DNA from: Mycobacterium sp. SMC-2
GTDB lineage: Bacteria > Actinomycetota > Actinomycetes > Mycobacteriales > Mycobacteriaceae
DNA length: 64,000 nt
Reading direction: 5' to 3'
NCBI RefSeq assembly: GCF_025263485.1
Contig: NZ_CP079863.1
Span: 1,054,001-1,118,000, forward strand
This document shows positions 34,808-44,298 of the stretch, in pieces. The first letter of the stretch is position 1; each line of letters starts with the position of its first letter. The notes beneath the pieces are model-generated. The model did no database searches, was not told the origin of the DNA, and saw only the letters and a list, made by a program, of their open reading frames with translations. A program made the position numbers and the translations under genes.

Positions 34808-36508
34808 ATGTTGCTCAATCCCAACCATCTGCAACGCCGCTACCCGGACCGTCGCTCCCGGGAGATCATGGCTTCGACGGTGGGTTTCTTCGAAGCGCGG
34901 GGGAAGGCGCGGCTGAAGTCCGACGACCACGAACGGGTCTGGTACTCCGACTTTTTGGACCACATCGGACGCGAGCGCATCTTCGCCTCGCTGCTGACAC
35001 CGTCCGCGTACGGCGCCTCGGACGATTGCCGCTGGGACACCTACCGGATCAGCGAGTTCGCCGAGATCGTGGGCTTCTACGGGCTGAGCTACTGGTACCC
35101 CTTCCAGGTCACCGCGCTGGGCCTGGGCCCGATCTGGATGAGCGGCAACGAGGGCGCGAAGCGCAAGGCCGCCGCGCAACTCGAGGCCGGCGAGGTGTTC
35201 GCCTTCGGGCTGTCGGAGCAGACCCACGGCGCCGACGTCTACCAGACCGACATGATCCTGACGCGCGCCGAAAACGGGTGGACCGCGAGCGGCGAGAAGT
35301 ACTACATCGGCAACGCCAACGTGGCGCGGATGGTGTCGACCTTTGGCAAGATCGCCGGCTCTGACGAGTATGTGTTCTTCGCCGCCGACTCCCAGCACGA
35401 TCGGTACGACCTCATCAAGAACGTGGTGAACTCGCAGAACTACGTCGCCAACTACGCGCTGCGCGACTACCCGGTCACCGAGGCCGACATCCTGCACCGC
35501 GGTCCCGAGGCCTTTCACGCCGCCCTCAACACCGTCAACGTCTGCAAGTACAACCTGGGCTGGGGAGCCATCGGGATGTGCAGCCACGCCATGTACGAGG
35601 CCGTCACCCACGCGTCCAACCGCGTCCTGTACGGCACCGTCGTCACCGATTTCAGCCACGTGCGGCGGCTGCTCACCGACGCCTACCTGCGGCTGGTCGC
35701 GATGAGGCTGGTCGCCACCCGGGCCTGTGACTACATGCGCAGCGCGTCCGCAGACGACCGGCGATACCTGCTGTACAGCCCGCTCACCAAGGCGAAAGTC
35801 ACCAGCGAGGGGGAGCGGGTCGTCATCGCCCTGTGGGACGTCATCGCCGCCAAGGGGGTGGAGAAGGACACCTTCTTCGAGGCCGCCGCTCGCGAAATCG
35901 GTTTGCTGCCAAGGCTCGAGGGCACCGTGCACATCAACATCGGGCTGCTCGCCAAGTTCATGCCCAACTTCCTGTTCGCCCCCAGCAGCGAACTGCCGAT
36001 CATCGGCCGCCGCGACGACGCGTCCGACGACTCCTTCCTGTTCGCGCAGGGACCGACCGGGGGCCTGGGCAAGGTGCGCTTCCACGACTGGCGCGCGCCG
36101 TTCGACGCCTTCGGGCACCTGCCCAACGTCGCGTTGCTGCGCAAGCAGATCGACGCGCTCGCCGACATGCTGGCCAGCGCGACCCCCGACGCCGCGCAGC
36201 AGAACGATGTCGACTTCGCGTTCGCCGTGGGCCAGCTGTTCGCGACGGTGCCCTATGCGCAGCTCATCCTCGAAGAGGCCCTGCTTTCGGACGTGGACGA
36301 AACCTTGATCGACGAGATCTTCGCCGTGCTGGTCCGCGACTTCAACGGCTACGCCGTGGAGCTGAGCGACAAGCCCGCGACGACGGACGAGCAGGCCCGC
36401 TTCGCGACGCGGATGATCCGCCGCCCGGTCCACGACCCCGCGCGCTACGCCCAGATCTGGAAGGAGCACATCCTCCCCCTCAACGGCGCGTACCAGATGC
36501 GGCCATAG
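34808..36508 (+). CDS. fadE4: Acyl-CoA dehydrogenase FadE4
   Basis: A 566-residue flavoprotein matching Rv0231 in length and place. FAD-site motifs are FAFGLSEQTHGADVY and SGEKYYIGNANVARM; the C-terminal helical bundle has GTVVTDFSHVRRLLTDAYLRL. It introduces a trans-2 double bond into an acyl-CoA. In M. tuberculosis it is divergent from and adjacent to php; here the oxoamine-synthase cluster separates them. Confidence 0.92.
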   Translation: MLLNPNHLQRRYPDRRSREIMASTVGFFEARGKARLKSDDHERVWYSDFLDHIGRERIFASLLTPSAYGASDDCRWDTYRISEFAEIVGFYGLSYWYPFQVTALGLGPIWMSGNEGAKRKAAAQLEAGEVFAFGLSEQTHGADVYQTDMILTRAENGWTASGEKYYIGNANVARMVSTFGKIAGSDEYVFFAADSQHDRYDLIKNVVNSQNYVANYALRDYPVTEADILHRGPEAFHAALNTVNVCKYNLGWGAIGMCSHAMYEAVTHASNRVLYGTVVTDFSHVRRLLTDAYLRLVAMRLVATRACDYMRSASADDRRYLLYSPLTKAKVTSEGERVVIALWDVIAAKGVEKDTFFEAAAREIGLLPRLEGTVHINIGLLAKFMPNFLFAPSSELPIIGRRDDASDDSFLFAQGPTGGLGKVRFHDWRAPFDAFGHLPNVALLRKQIDALADMLASATPDAAQQNDVDFAFAVGQLFATVPYAQLILEEALLSDVDETLIDEIFAVLVRDFNGYAVELSDKPATTDEQARFATRMIRRPVHDPARYAQIWKEHILPLNGAYQMRP

Positions 36509-36632
36509 GCGCCGGCCGTCGCCGGTTCAGCGCCCGGCCAGCCGGGCCTTGCGGTTCGAGCGCCCGTCTGGCCGAGCGTTCGGCGCAAGACGCCGACCCG
36601 ACCCCTTGAGGTGTGACGCAGCTCACCGTAAT

Positions 36633-36647
36633 ATGACCAGTGGTCAT
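36633..36647. promoter_or_regulatory. Operator of the TetR - R2lox transcript
   Basis: ATGACCA-G-TGGTCAT, a perfect 7-1-7 palindrome ending 6 bases before the AAGGAGG ribosome-binding site of the TetR gene. This is the classical size and symmetry of a TetR operator, so autorepression of the TetR-R2lox pair is likely. Confidence 0.7.
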
Positions 36648-36665
36648 CGATGCAAGGAGGCCGCA

Positions 36666-37349
36666 TTGCCGACGGTGACTTGGGCGCGGGTCGACCCCGC
36701 CCGCCGCGCCGCCATCATCGAAGCCGCGGAGCAGGAGTTCGGAGCGCACGGGTTCTCCCGGGGCAGCCTCAACGTCATCGCGCGGCGCGCCGGCGTCGCC
36801 AAGGGCAGCCTGTTCCAGTACTTCGCGGACAAACGTGACCTGTTCGCGTTCATCGCCGACATCGGCAGCCAGCGGGTGCGCTCCTACATCGAGGAGCTAA
36901 TCCGCGAGCTCGACCCGAGCCGGCCATTCTTCGAGTTTCTCACCGACCTGCTCGACGCCTGGGTGGCCTACTTCGCCGAACACCCGCACGAACGCGCCCT
37001 GCACGCCGCGGCGACCCTGGAGGTCGACACCGACGCGCGGGTCAGCGTGCGCAGCGTCATCCACCGCCACTACCTGGAGGTGCTACGGCCGCTGGTCCGC
37101 GACGCGAAGCTGCGCGGCGACCTGCGCGCGGATTCGGACACCGATGCGCTGTTGTCGTTGCTGCTCTTGATCTTTCCGCACCTGGCGCTGGCGCCGTACA
37201 TGCGCGGCCTGGACCCGATTCTCGGCCTCGACGAACCCACCCCGGAGCAGCCGGCCCTGGCCGTGCGCCGGCTCGTCGCGGTGCTGGCGGCCGCGTTCTC
37301 AAGCCACCCGGTCAAGTCGGCCGTCAAACAATCCGAGGAGGTCACATGA
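36666..37349 (+). CDS. TetR family transcriptional regulator (Rv0232-like)
   Basis: A 227-residue regulator starting at TTG 36666, five bases after AAGGAGG (36654-36660); GTG 36675 is the alternative. The helix-turn-helix is [32 protein letters not shown]. The stop overlaps the start of the R2lox gene (ATGA), so they are coupled. A perfect palindrome lies in its leader. It corresponds to Rv0232 and probably senses a fatty-acid-like ligand. Confidence 0.9.
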   Translation: MPTVTWARVDPARRAAIIEAAEQEFGAHGFSRGSLNVIARRAGVAKGSLFQYFADKRDLFAFIADIGSQRVRSYIEELIRELDPSRPFFEFLTDLLDAWVAYFAEHPHERALHAAATLEVDTDARVSVRSVIHRHYLEVLRPLVRDAKLRGDLRADSDTDALLSLLLLIFPHLALAPYMRGLDPILGLDEPTPEQPALAVRRLVAVLAAAFSSHPVKSAVKQSEEVT

Positions 37350-38284
37350 CACGCACGCATTCGGGCTCGATGGTCAAGGGGGGCCTCAACTGGGACAGCC
37401 TGCCGTTGCGGCTGTTCGCCGGCGGCAACGCGAAGTTCTGGGATCCGGCCGACATCGACTTCTCCCGCGACCGCGCCCACTGGGAGCAACTCTCGGACGA
37501 CGAACGCCACTACGCCACCCGGCTGTGCGCGGAGTTCATCGCCGGCGAGGAAGCGGTGACCGAGGACATCCAGCCGTTCATGTCGGCGATGCGGGTGGAG
37601 GGCCGGCTCGGCGACGAGATGTACCTGACCCAGTTCGCGTTCGAGGAAGCCAAGCACGTCCAGGTGTTCCGCATGTGGCTGGACGCCGTCGGCGTCACCG
37701 ACGACTTGCACCAATACCTCGACGACATCCCCACCTACCGGACGATCTTCTACGAGGAATTACCGGACTGCCTCAACGCCTTGACGGTCGACCCGTCACC
37801 GGCCGCCCAGGTGCGGGCGTCGGTCACCTACAACCACATGGTCGAAGGCATGCTGGCGCTCACGGGCTACTTCGGCTGGCACAAGATCTGCGTGGAGCGC
37901 GGAATCCTGCCCGGCATGCAGGAATTGGTGCGGCGCATCGGCGACGACGAGCGACGCCACATGGCGTGGGGAACCTTCACCTGCCGCCGCCATGTCGCCG
38001 CCGACGACGCCAATTGGGGCGTCTTCGAGACGCGCATGAACGAGCTCATGCCGTTGGGGCTGCGCCTCATCGAGGAAGGCTTCGCCCTCTACGACCCGAT
38101 GCCCTTCGGCCTTTCGGTGGACGAGTTCATGGCCTACGCGGCCGACAAGGGCATGCGGCGCTTCGGCACGATCGCCAGCGCCCGCGGGCGACCGGTCGCC
38201 GAGATCGACCTCGACTACTCGCCGGTACAGCTGGAGGACACCTTCGCCGACGAGGACGAGAGGGCCCTGGCCGCCGTCTCATAG
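37346..38284 (+). CDS. R2-like ligand-binding oxidase (R2lox; annotated nrdB in M. tuberculosis)
   Basis: A 312-residue ferritin-like protein corresponding to Rv0233. It binds a Mn/Fe cofactor and a long-chain fatty acid and is an oxidase rather than a ribonucleotide reductase subunit. All cofactor residues are at the same numbers as in the M. tuberculosis protein: Glu68, Glu101, His104, Glu167, Glu202, His205, with Val71 and Tyr162 that form the known ether cross-link. Translation is coupled to the TetR gene. Confidence 0.95.
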   Translation: MTRTHSGSMVKGGLNWDSLPLRLFAGGNAKFWDPADIDFSRDRAHWEQLSDDERHYATRLCAEFIAGEEAVTEDIQPFMSAMRVEGRLGDEMYLTQFAFEEAKHVQVFRMWLDAVGVTDDLHQYLDDIPTYRTIFYEELPDCLNALTVDPSPAAQVRASVTYNHMVEGMLALTGYFGWHKICVERGILPGMQELVRRIGDDERRHMAWGTFTCRRHVAADDANWGVFETRMNELMPLGLRLIEEGFALYDPMPFGLSVDEFMAYAADKGMRRFGTIASARGRPVAEIDLDYSPVQLEDTFADEDERALAAVS

Positions 38285-38297
38285 GGCGTCGAGCGTG

Positions 38298-38340
38298 GGC
38301 CTTACGGACGAAAACTGCCCCCCGAATTCGTCCATAGGCC
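38298..38340. terminator. Stem-loop between convergent R2lox and gabD1 genes
   Basis: GGCCT-TAC-GGACGAA, loop of 14, TTCGTCC-AT-AGGCC: a 12-pair stem with a small internal bulge in the 69-bp convergent gap. It has no long T run, as is common for mycobacterial terminators, and could act in both directions. Confidence 0.55.
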
Positions 38341-38353
38341 TCATACTCGCCGG

Positions 38354-39772
38354 CTACTCGACCTTTGTGTTGCCCGACGCGGAGCCGCTCTCCGACTCGC
38401 CGACCCAGACGGTCTTGGCGTTGCAGAACTCGCGGATCCCATGGCCCGCGAGTTCGCGGCCGTAGCCGGATCGCTTGATGCCGCCGAAGCCAAGCTCCGG
38501 GTAGGACACCGTCATCCCGTTGATGAAGACCTGGCCGGCCTCGATCTCGTCGATGAAGCGCTGCTGCTCGGCCTCGTCGCGGGTCCAGGCGTTGGAGCCC
38601 AGCCCAAAGGTGGTGGCGTTGGCGATCTCGATGGCCTCGTCGATGTTGGCCGCACGGTACATCGACGCGACCGGGCCGAAGACCTCGTCGGTGTAGAGCG
38701 CCATGTCTTTGGTGATGTCGGTGACCACGGTCGGCGGGTAGAACCAGCCCGGCCCGTCGATGGGCTTGCCGCCGAGGCGGATCGTGGCGCCCGCCGCAGC
38801 CGCGTCGTCGACCTGCTTGGCGATGTCGTCGCGGCCCGACTCGGTGGCCAGCGGCCCCACGTCGGTGTCGGGGTCGGTCGGGTCGCCCACCTTGAGCGCG
38901 GTCATCCGCTCGGTGAACTTGTCGACGAATGCGTCGTAGATGTCGGCGTGGATGATGAACCGCTTGGCGGCGATGCAGGACTGGCCGTTGTTCTGCACTC
39001 GCGCGGTGACCGCGGTCTTGACGGCCTCGTCGAGGTCCGCGGACGGCATCACGATAAAGGGGTCGCTGCCGCCGAGCTCGAGCACGGTGGGTTTGATCTC
39101 GTCGCCGGCGATGGCGGCGACCGACTGGCCGGCCGGCTCGCTGCCGGTCAGGGTGGCCGCGGCGACGCGGGGATCGCGCAGGATGCGCTCGACGGCGCTG
39201 GAGGGGACCAGCAGCGTCTGGAAGCAGCCGTCGGGGAAGCCGGCGCGGGCGATGACGTCGGCCAGGTACAGCGCCGTCTGCGGCACGTTCGAGGCGTGCT
39301 TGAGGATGCCGACGTTGCCGGCCATCAGCGCCGGCGCGGCGAAGCGGACGGCCTGCCAGAGCGGGAAGTTCCACGGCATCACCGCCAGCACCACGCCGAG
39401 CGGCTGGTAGCGGGTGTAGGCCTTGGCGGCGCCGACCTTGGCGGCGTCGGCCGGCTCGTCGGCCAGTAGCTGTTCGGCGTTTTCGGCGTAGTATCGAAAA
39501 CCCTTGGCGCACTTGAGCGTTTCGGCCTTCGCCGATGCCAGTGTCTTGCCCATCTCCAGGGTCATCATCGCGGCGACCTCGTCGGCCTCCTTCTCCAACA
39601 GGTCCGCGGTTGCGTTTGCCCACTGCGCGCGCTGGGCAAAGGTGGTGTTATGGCGGTAGTCCTGGAACCGGGCGTACGCGCGGGCGATGGCCGCGTCGAC
39701 TTCCTCGTCGGTCGCCGGGGTGAAGGTCTTCACTGTCTCGCCGGTAGCCGGGTTGATGGTGGCGATGGGCAC
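38354..39772 (-). CDS. gabD1: Succinate-semialdehyde dehydrogenase GabD1
   Basis: A 472-residue NADP-dependent aldehyde dehydrogenase matching Rv0234c. Catalytic Cys lies in NNGQSCIAAKRF, catalytic Glu in LELGGSDPFIV, and cofactor residues in VMPWNFPLWQAVRF. It oxidises succinate semialdehyde to succinate in the GABA/alternative TCA route. GTG 39772 gives MPIATINPATGE, the family start. The C-terminal tail GESESGSASGNTKVE extends slightly beyond the usual end. Confidence 0.93.
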   Translation of the reverse strand: MPIATINPATGETVKTFTPATDEEVDAAIARAYARFQDYRHNTTFAQRAQWANATADLLEKEADEVAAMMTLEMGKTLASAKAETLKCAKGFRYYAENAEQLLADEPADAAKVGAAKAYTRYQPLGVVLAVMPWNFPLWQAVRFAAPALMAGNVGILKHASNVPQTALYLADVIARAGFPDGCFQTLLVPSSAVERILRDPRVAAATLTGSEPAGQSVAAIAGDEIKPTVLELGGSDPFIVMPSADLDEAVKTAVTARVQNNGQSCIAAKRFIIHADIYDAFVDKFTERMTALKVGDPTDPDTDVGPLATESGRDDIAKQVDDAAAAGATIRLGGKPIDGPGWFYPPTVVTDITKDMALYTDEVFGPVASMYRAANIDEAIEIANATTFGLGSNAWTRDEAEQQRFIDEIEAGQVFINGMTVSYPELGFGGIKRSGYGRELAGHGIREFCNAKTVWVGESESGSASGNTKVE

Positions 39773-39851
39773 GCTGACATCCTTCGCTTCGGGGTTGGTA
39801 AAAGGTCCAACACCCAGCCTGCCACTATCGTTCCCCCTAGGGAGGTGCCGG

Positions 39852-41498
39852 ATGAGTAAAGCCGCCGAGCTGATGGTCAAGTGCTTGGAAAACGAGGGCG
39901 TCTCCGTGGTCTTCGGCCTGCCGGGGGAGGAGAACATCCGGTTCGTGCAGGCGCTGGCGTCGTCGAGCATCCGCTACGTGCTCACCCGGCACGAGCAGGG
40001 GGCGGCGTTCATGGCCGAGATGTACGGGCGGGTCACCGGGCGGGCGGCGGTGGTGTCGAGCACGCTGGGTCCGGGCGCGATCAACATGCAGCTGGGCGTG
40101 GCCGACGCGACCACCAACAGCACGCCGTTGGTCGCCGTCTCCGCGCAGGTGGGTCACGACCGGCAGTTCAAGGAGTCGCACCAGTACGTCGACCTGGTCT
40201 CGATGTTCGCGCCCATCACGCGGTGGGCCGCCGGGGTGCCCACCGCGCGCGCCATACCCGAGATGTTCCGCAAGGCGTTCAAGGTCGCCGAGACCGAACG
40301 CCCGGCCGCGGTCTATCTGGCCGTCCCCGAGCACATCGACGCCGACGAGACCGACTACGACCTGACACCGTTGCCGCGCAACGTCGTTCGCCCCGACGCG
40401 CCCGCACCCGGTCAGATCGAGCGGGCGGTCGACATCCTGCGCAATGCGAAGCGGCCGGTGGTGCTGGCCGGGCACGGCGCAGCCCGCGGCAATGCGACCG
40501 CGGCCCTGGTCCGGTTCTCCGACGAATTCGGCATCTCGGTGGCCAACACCTTCCACGGCAAGGGCGTGATGCCCGACGATCATCCCAACAGCATCGGGAC
40601 CATCGGGTTCATGCGGCACGACTACGTCAACTTCGGCTTCGACAACGCCGACGTGGTCATCGCGGTCGGCTACGAGCTGCAAGAGTTCGATCCGGTCCGG
40701 ATCAACCCGCAGGCCGACAAGAAAATCATCCACATCCATCGGTTCCCGGCCGAGGTCGATGCGCATTATTCGGTGGATGTCGGGATCATCGGCGACATCA
40801 GCGCCTCGTTGCAGGCATTGACCGATGCGCTGGACGGACACACCTACGAGGCCGATCCGGAGGTTCCCGGCCACGGCCTGCTCGCCGAGGAATTCGCTCG
40901 CGGACAACAGGATTCACGCTATCCACTGGCACCGGCACGGGTGGTCGCCGACACCCGCGCCGCCCTGGGTCGCAGCGACGTCGTCCTGGTCGACACCGGC
41001 GCCACCAAGATGTGGATGGCGCGGCTTTACCCGACGTACGAATGCAACACCTGCCTGGTGTCAAACGGCTTGTCCACCATGGGGTTTGCACTGCCGGGCG
41101 CTCTCGGTGTCAAGCTGGCGCGGCCCGACTCGAAGGTGCTGGCGGTCGTCGGGGACGGTGCGTTCATGATGAACTCGCAGGAGATCGAGACCGCCGTCCG
41201 CGAACGGATACCGCTGGTGGTGCTGATCTGGGAGGACGACGGTTACGGCTTGATCGAATGGAAGATGGACCTCGAGCTCGGCGCGCACTACTACGTGAAG
41301 TTCGGCAATCCCGATGTGGTGAAGTATGCCGAAAGCTTCGGCGCCAAGGGGTACCGGATCAACAGCGCCGACGAGCTGCTGCCGACGCTGCGGGCCGCGC
41401 TTGACGACGCCGGTGTCTCCCTGATCTGCTGCCCGGTCGACTACTCGGAGAACCTGCGGCTGACCGACCGGCTCGGCGAGCTGGACGAGACGCTGTAA
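39852..41498 (+). CDS. Thiamine-diphosphate enzyme, acetolactate synthase-like
   Basis: A 548-residue three-domain ThDP enzyme. The activating Glu is in VFGLPGEENIRFVQAL, the flavin/ThDP pocket shows RHEQGAAFMAEMYGRVTG and STLGPGAINMQLGVADA, and the metal-binding motif is VVGDGAFMMNSQEIETAVRERIP. The pattern is near catabolic acetolactate synthases (two pyruvates to acetolactate), without a regulatory subunit nearby. It has GGAGG before ATG 39852. It is absent between gabD1 and Rv0235c in M. tuberculosis. Another 2-oxoacid substrate is possible. Confidence 0.85.
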   Translation: MSKAAELMVKCLENEGVSVVFGLPGEENIRFVQALASSSIRYVLTRHEQGAAFMAEMYGRVTGRAAVVSSTLGPGAINMQLGVADATTNSTPLVAVSAQVGHDRQFKESHQYVDLVSMFAPITRWAAGVPTARAIPEMFRKAFKVAETERPAAVYLAVPEHIDADETDYDLTPLPRNVVRPDAPAPGQIERAVDILRNAKRPVVLAGHGAARGNATAALVRFSDEFGISVANTFHGKGVMPDDHPNSIGTIGFMRHDYVNFGFDNADVVIAVGYELQEFDPVRINPQADKKIIHIHRFPAEVDAHYSVDVGIIGDISASLQALTDALDGHTYEADPEVPGHGLLAEEFARGQQDSRYPLAPARVVADTRAALGRSDVVLVDTGATKMWMARLYPTYECNTCLVSNGLSTMGFALPGALGVKLARPDSKVLAVVGDGAFMMNSQEIETAVRERIPLVVLIWEDDGYGLIEWKMDLELGAHYYVKFGNPDVVKYAESFGAKGYRINSADELLPTLRAALDDAGVSLICCPVDYSENLRLTDRLGELDETL

Positions 41499-41594
41499 TT
41501 CACGGGCACCCCCAAGAAAGGGGCCTGGAGGCTTATGTACCAACGGTGGGGCATCGCTCCGGAACTAGCCCAAGACACGCAAGGCGGGTCGGGC

Positions 41595-42047
41595 ATGTTC
41601 AGCCACGTTCCCAAGCGCGTGGGTGGCGCCGCCGTCTCTGTGGCGGTCCTCTTCGCCGTGGGGACAGCCGGGACGGCCAGCGCCGTGTACCCCGGTGTCC
41701 CGGAGTGGTATGCGCAGGCCCGAGAACATCTGGCCAACACCAGAGAGTTCATGCAAGCGGTGGTGGACACGGTCGAAGCCAACGACGTCGGCGCTCTGCG
41801 GTCAGCATGTTCAAGGGTCCACGACGAACAAACCATTGGCCTCCAGGCGCACCTGCCTACGCCCGACCCGGCGCTCACCACCGCCCTGCAGGCCGAGATC
41901 AACGACTTTGACGCCGCGATGCACCTCTGCATGTCCATCGGGCCGAACACCACCCCGGCCGATCTGGAGCGGGCCGACGCGTTCTTGCAGCGGGCAATTG
42001 AGGACCTGCGGACGGTCAACGACATCCTGGTCGAAGACCTGAGTTGA
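41595..42047 (+). CDS. Small secreted helical protein of unknown function
   Basis: A 150-residue protein. ATG 41595 gives a normal Sec signal peptide (MFSHVPKRVGGAAVSVAVL ... TASA, cleavage before VYPG). An upstream ATG at 41535 with GGAGG would add 20 polar residues. The mature part is about 120 residues, mostly helical, with two Cys (RSACSRVHD and HLCMSIG) that could pair. It lies just before the cell-wall hydrolase gene. I do not recognise a family. Confidence 0.7.
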   Translation: MFSHVPKRVGGAAVSVAVLFAVGTAGTASAVYPGVPEWYAQAREHLANTREFMQAVVDTVEANDVGALRSACSRVHDEQTIGLQAHLPTPDPALTTALQAEINDFDAAMHLCMSIGPNTTPADLERADAFLQRAIEDLRTVNDILVEDLS

Positions 42048-42216
42048 GAGCCCGGCCCGTCCCACAGAGGCCGAATTGCCCTATCTCCATCTCCCGCGGT
42101 GCCGGATACTGGTGGCACTGGAAGCGCCGCGGAGCTTGTAAGCACGGAATCGGGTTTGTCCACAAGCCTTATTCGCAGGTCCTGCGGTGGTTTGTGTTTC
42201 GTTTGCGGGGGCAACC

Positions 42217-44298
42217 ATGAGGCTGATCGATTTCTCGGCGCGGAAGATATCACCGGCAAAGATCCGGTCCGCCGGCTATGACGGTGTGATCGGTTACGTG
42301 TCGGAGTCACGCCCGGGCGCTCAGTTCGGGGCGAAGCCGCTGACTCGTGAATACGCCGATGTGCTGCGCGGGGCGGGACTGGCGATTGTGAGCAACTTTC
42401 AGTATGGCCAGCGGGGGGGATCGGCGCCGTCGGACTTCACCCGCGGCTTCGACGGCGGCGTGGCCGACGCGCAGACGGCGACGCGTCTGCATGAGAATGC
42501 CGGCGGTCCGGATGATGCGCCGATCTTCTTCAGCGTGGACGACGACATCGATCTCTCGACGTGGAACCGCCTTGGTGTGGAGTGGTTTCGGGGCATCAAC
42601 TCGGTGCTCGGCGTGGACCGGACCGGCATCTACGGGCACTCCCGCGTGTGTGCGTGGGCGATCGAAGACGGCGTGATCGGGTTCTCGACGACGCCGGGGC
42701 GACGGTGGGCATGGCAGACAAAGGCGTGGTCATACGGTGAGCGTGAGCCTATGGCGGTGCTCTATCAGTCTGTGATCGATACGGCGTCCAATCCGGGCCC
42801 GGTGGTAGACGGCGTTCATGTTGACGTCGACGAGGTCCTGGCGGCGGATTTCGGCCAATGGCGTAGTGAGAAATCCACGCGCGCACGGGCTATCGCACCA
42901 GAGTTCGTGGAGCACACGGACATACGCAGCCCCTACAACGGCTCACGAAACGGCGTCGACGTCGCATGGTTCGTGCTGCACACCGAAGACGGGTACAGCA
43001 AGTCGGCGCGCAATCTCGCCAATTACCTGTCCAACAATCCGTATGAGGTCTCGTATCACTACACCGTTGACAATGCCGGGCAGCTGTACAACATCGTGGA
43101 CACCGACTTCTACGCGAATTCGGTTTTGCAGCCGGGCAATTCGAAATCCATCAATCTCGCCTTTGCCGGATCCTTTACCAGCTGGCCGCGCCAAACATGG
43201 TTCGAGCAGATGCAAGATGCTATCGACGTCGCTGCGTTTATCGCGGTCCGCGACGCGCAACGCTACGGCCTGCAACCACGAGTGATCAGTCCCGAACACG
43301 CGCGCCGGGGTGCAACCGGAATCACCGATCACAACGGAGTGCGGATCGCGACGGGCCGTGGCGACCACACCGATGTCGGCCCCGGCTTCCCCTGGGACTA
43401 CTTCGCCAACAAGATGTGCGAATTCGCCGGCGTGCGAACGCTTTCTGGGCCGGCGGTGTTGGCACGCGCTTCTCCCAGCTATCCGGGAACCACAATTGCG
43501 CAGGGCTCGGCCGGCCCGCACGTCGTGCTGATCCAGAAACGGTTGAACGACGTTGCCGACGCGGGACTGCTCACCGACGGCGAATTCGCACCGTTGACGG
43601 GCCGTGCGGTGACCGGCTTCCAGAACAGCTGCGGTCTGGTCGCCGACGGGCAGGTCGGGCCGCAGACATGGGCGACCTTGTTCTCGTATCGCGATCGCAT
43701 CTCCCCGCCGCGGACCGAGAAGGGCTTTGTGGCATCCACAGATGGCCAACCGCGAGCGCCGCTACGCTACTGGCCACTGGGAGCCGGACGCCGGGTGACG
43801 AGCCCGTTCGGCTGGCGCGACGGCGAATATCACACCGGCATCGACTTTGGCCGCCAGGGCGGGTCAGCCGACATGCCCGTGTACGCCTGCCAATCGGGCA
43901 CCGTGATCTACGCGGGGGCGGCCCAAGGTTACGGCGGGCCCGATCCCGCGGGGTGGCTCGTCGTCGACTCCTCTGATGACCAAGGTTCCGGTTGCTTCGA
44001 ATACGGGCACATCGTCCGCGAGGTCGCCAAGGGCGACGCCGTCGTCGCGGGCCAGCGCATCGGGCGGATCAATCCCGACTCTTCAACCAACGGTGGAGTG
44101 GCGCCCCATCTGCACCTCAGCTTCATGCCGCGCGAGTACAACCCGGGCAGCAAAACCGATCCGGCCCCGTGGCTGCGCGACGCCCTCGAGCCCGAAGGAA
44201 CGAAATCGGCGCCGACGAGGTCGTCTCGGAGCCGCCCGGCGCCCGCCCGGAAAGGAGCACCAAAGCGCTCCAGGCGGAAGGCCGACGCGCGCAGCTAG
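42217..44298 (+). CDS. Four-module cell-wall hydrolase: DUF1906 - amidase_2 - PG-binding - M23 peptidase
   Basis: A 693-residue protein. Residues 1-210 form a DUF1906/Rv2525c-like glycoside-hydrolase-type barrel (LIDFSARKI, GYDGVIGYVSES, FFSVDDDID, DGVHVDVDE). Residues about 235-405 are a zinc amidase with His255 and His384/Asp386. Residues about 425-490 are a peptidoglycan-binding repeat (LIQKRLNDV, VGPQTWATLF). Residues about 520-650 are an M23 endopeptidase with His539, Asp543 and His631/His633. No signal peptide is seen, as in phage endolysins. The G+C is visibly lower (some 60-base stretches under 50%), suggesting transfer. Its stop overlaps the next gene in CTAG. Confidence 0.88.
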   Translation: MRLIDFSARKISPAKIRSAGYDGVIGYVSESRPGAQFGAKPLTREYADVLRGAGLAIVSNFQYGQRGGSAPSDFTRGFDGGVADAQTATRLHENAGGPDDAPIFFSVDDDIDLSTWNRLGVEWFRGINSVLGVDRTGIYGHSRVCAWAIEDGVIGFSTTPGRRWAWQTKAWSYGEREPMAVLYQSVIDTASNPGPVVDGVHVDVDEVLAADFGQWRSEKSTRARAIAPEFVEHTDIRSPYNGSRNGVDVAWFVLHTEDGYSKSARNLANYLSNNPYEVSYHYTVDNAGQLYNIVDTDFYANSVLQPGNSKSINLAFAGSFTSWPRQTWFEQMQDAIDVAAFIAVRDAQRYGLQPRVISPEHARRGATGITDHNGVRIATGRGDHTDVGPGFPWDYFANKMCEFAGVRTLSGPAVLARASPSYPGTTIAQGSAGPHVVLIQKRLNDVADAGLLTDGEFAPLTGRAVTGFQNSCGLVADGQVGPQTWATLFSYRDRISPPRTEKGFVASTDGQPRAPLRYWPLGAGRRVTSPFGWRDGEYHTGIDFGRQGGSADMPVYACQSGTVIYAGAAQGYGGPDPAGWLVVDSSDDQGSGCFEYGHIVREVAKGDAVVAGQRIGRINPDSSTNGGVAPHLHLSFMPREYNPGSKTDPAPWLRDALEPEGTKSAPTRSSRSRPAPARKGAPKRSRRKADARS

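Noticed and set aside
37346..38284. Ribonucleotide reductase small subunit
   Set aside because: The Val71/Tyr162 pair and context match R2lox, and there is no large-subunit gene.
42217..44298. Prophage or prophage remnant
   Set aside because: The hydrolase is endolysin-like, but no holin, structural, integrase or terminase gene and no att-like repeats are seen around it.
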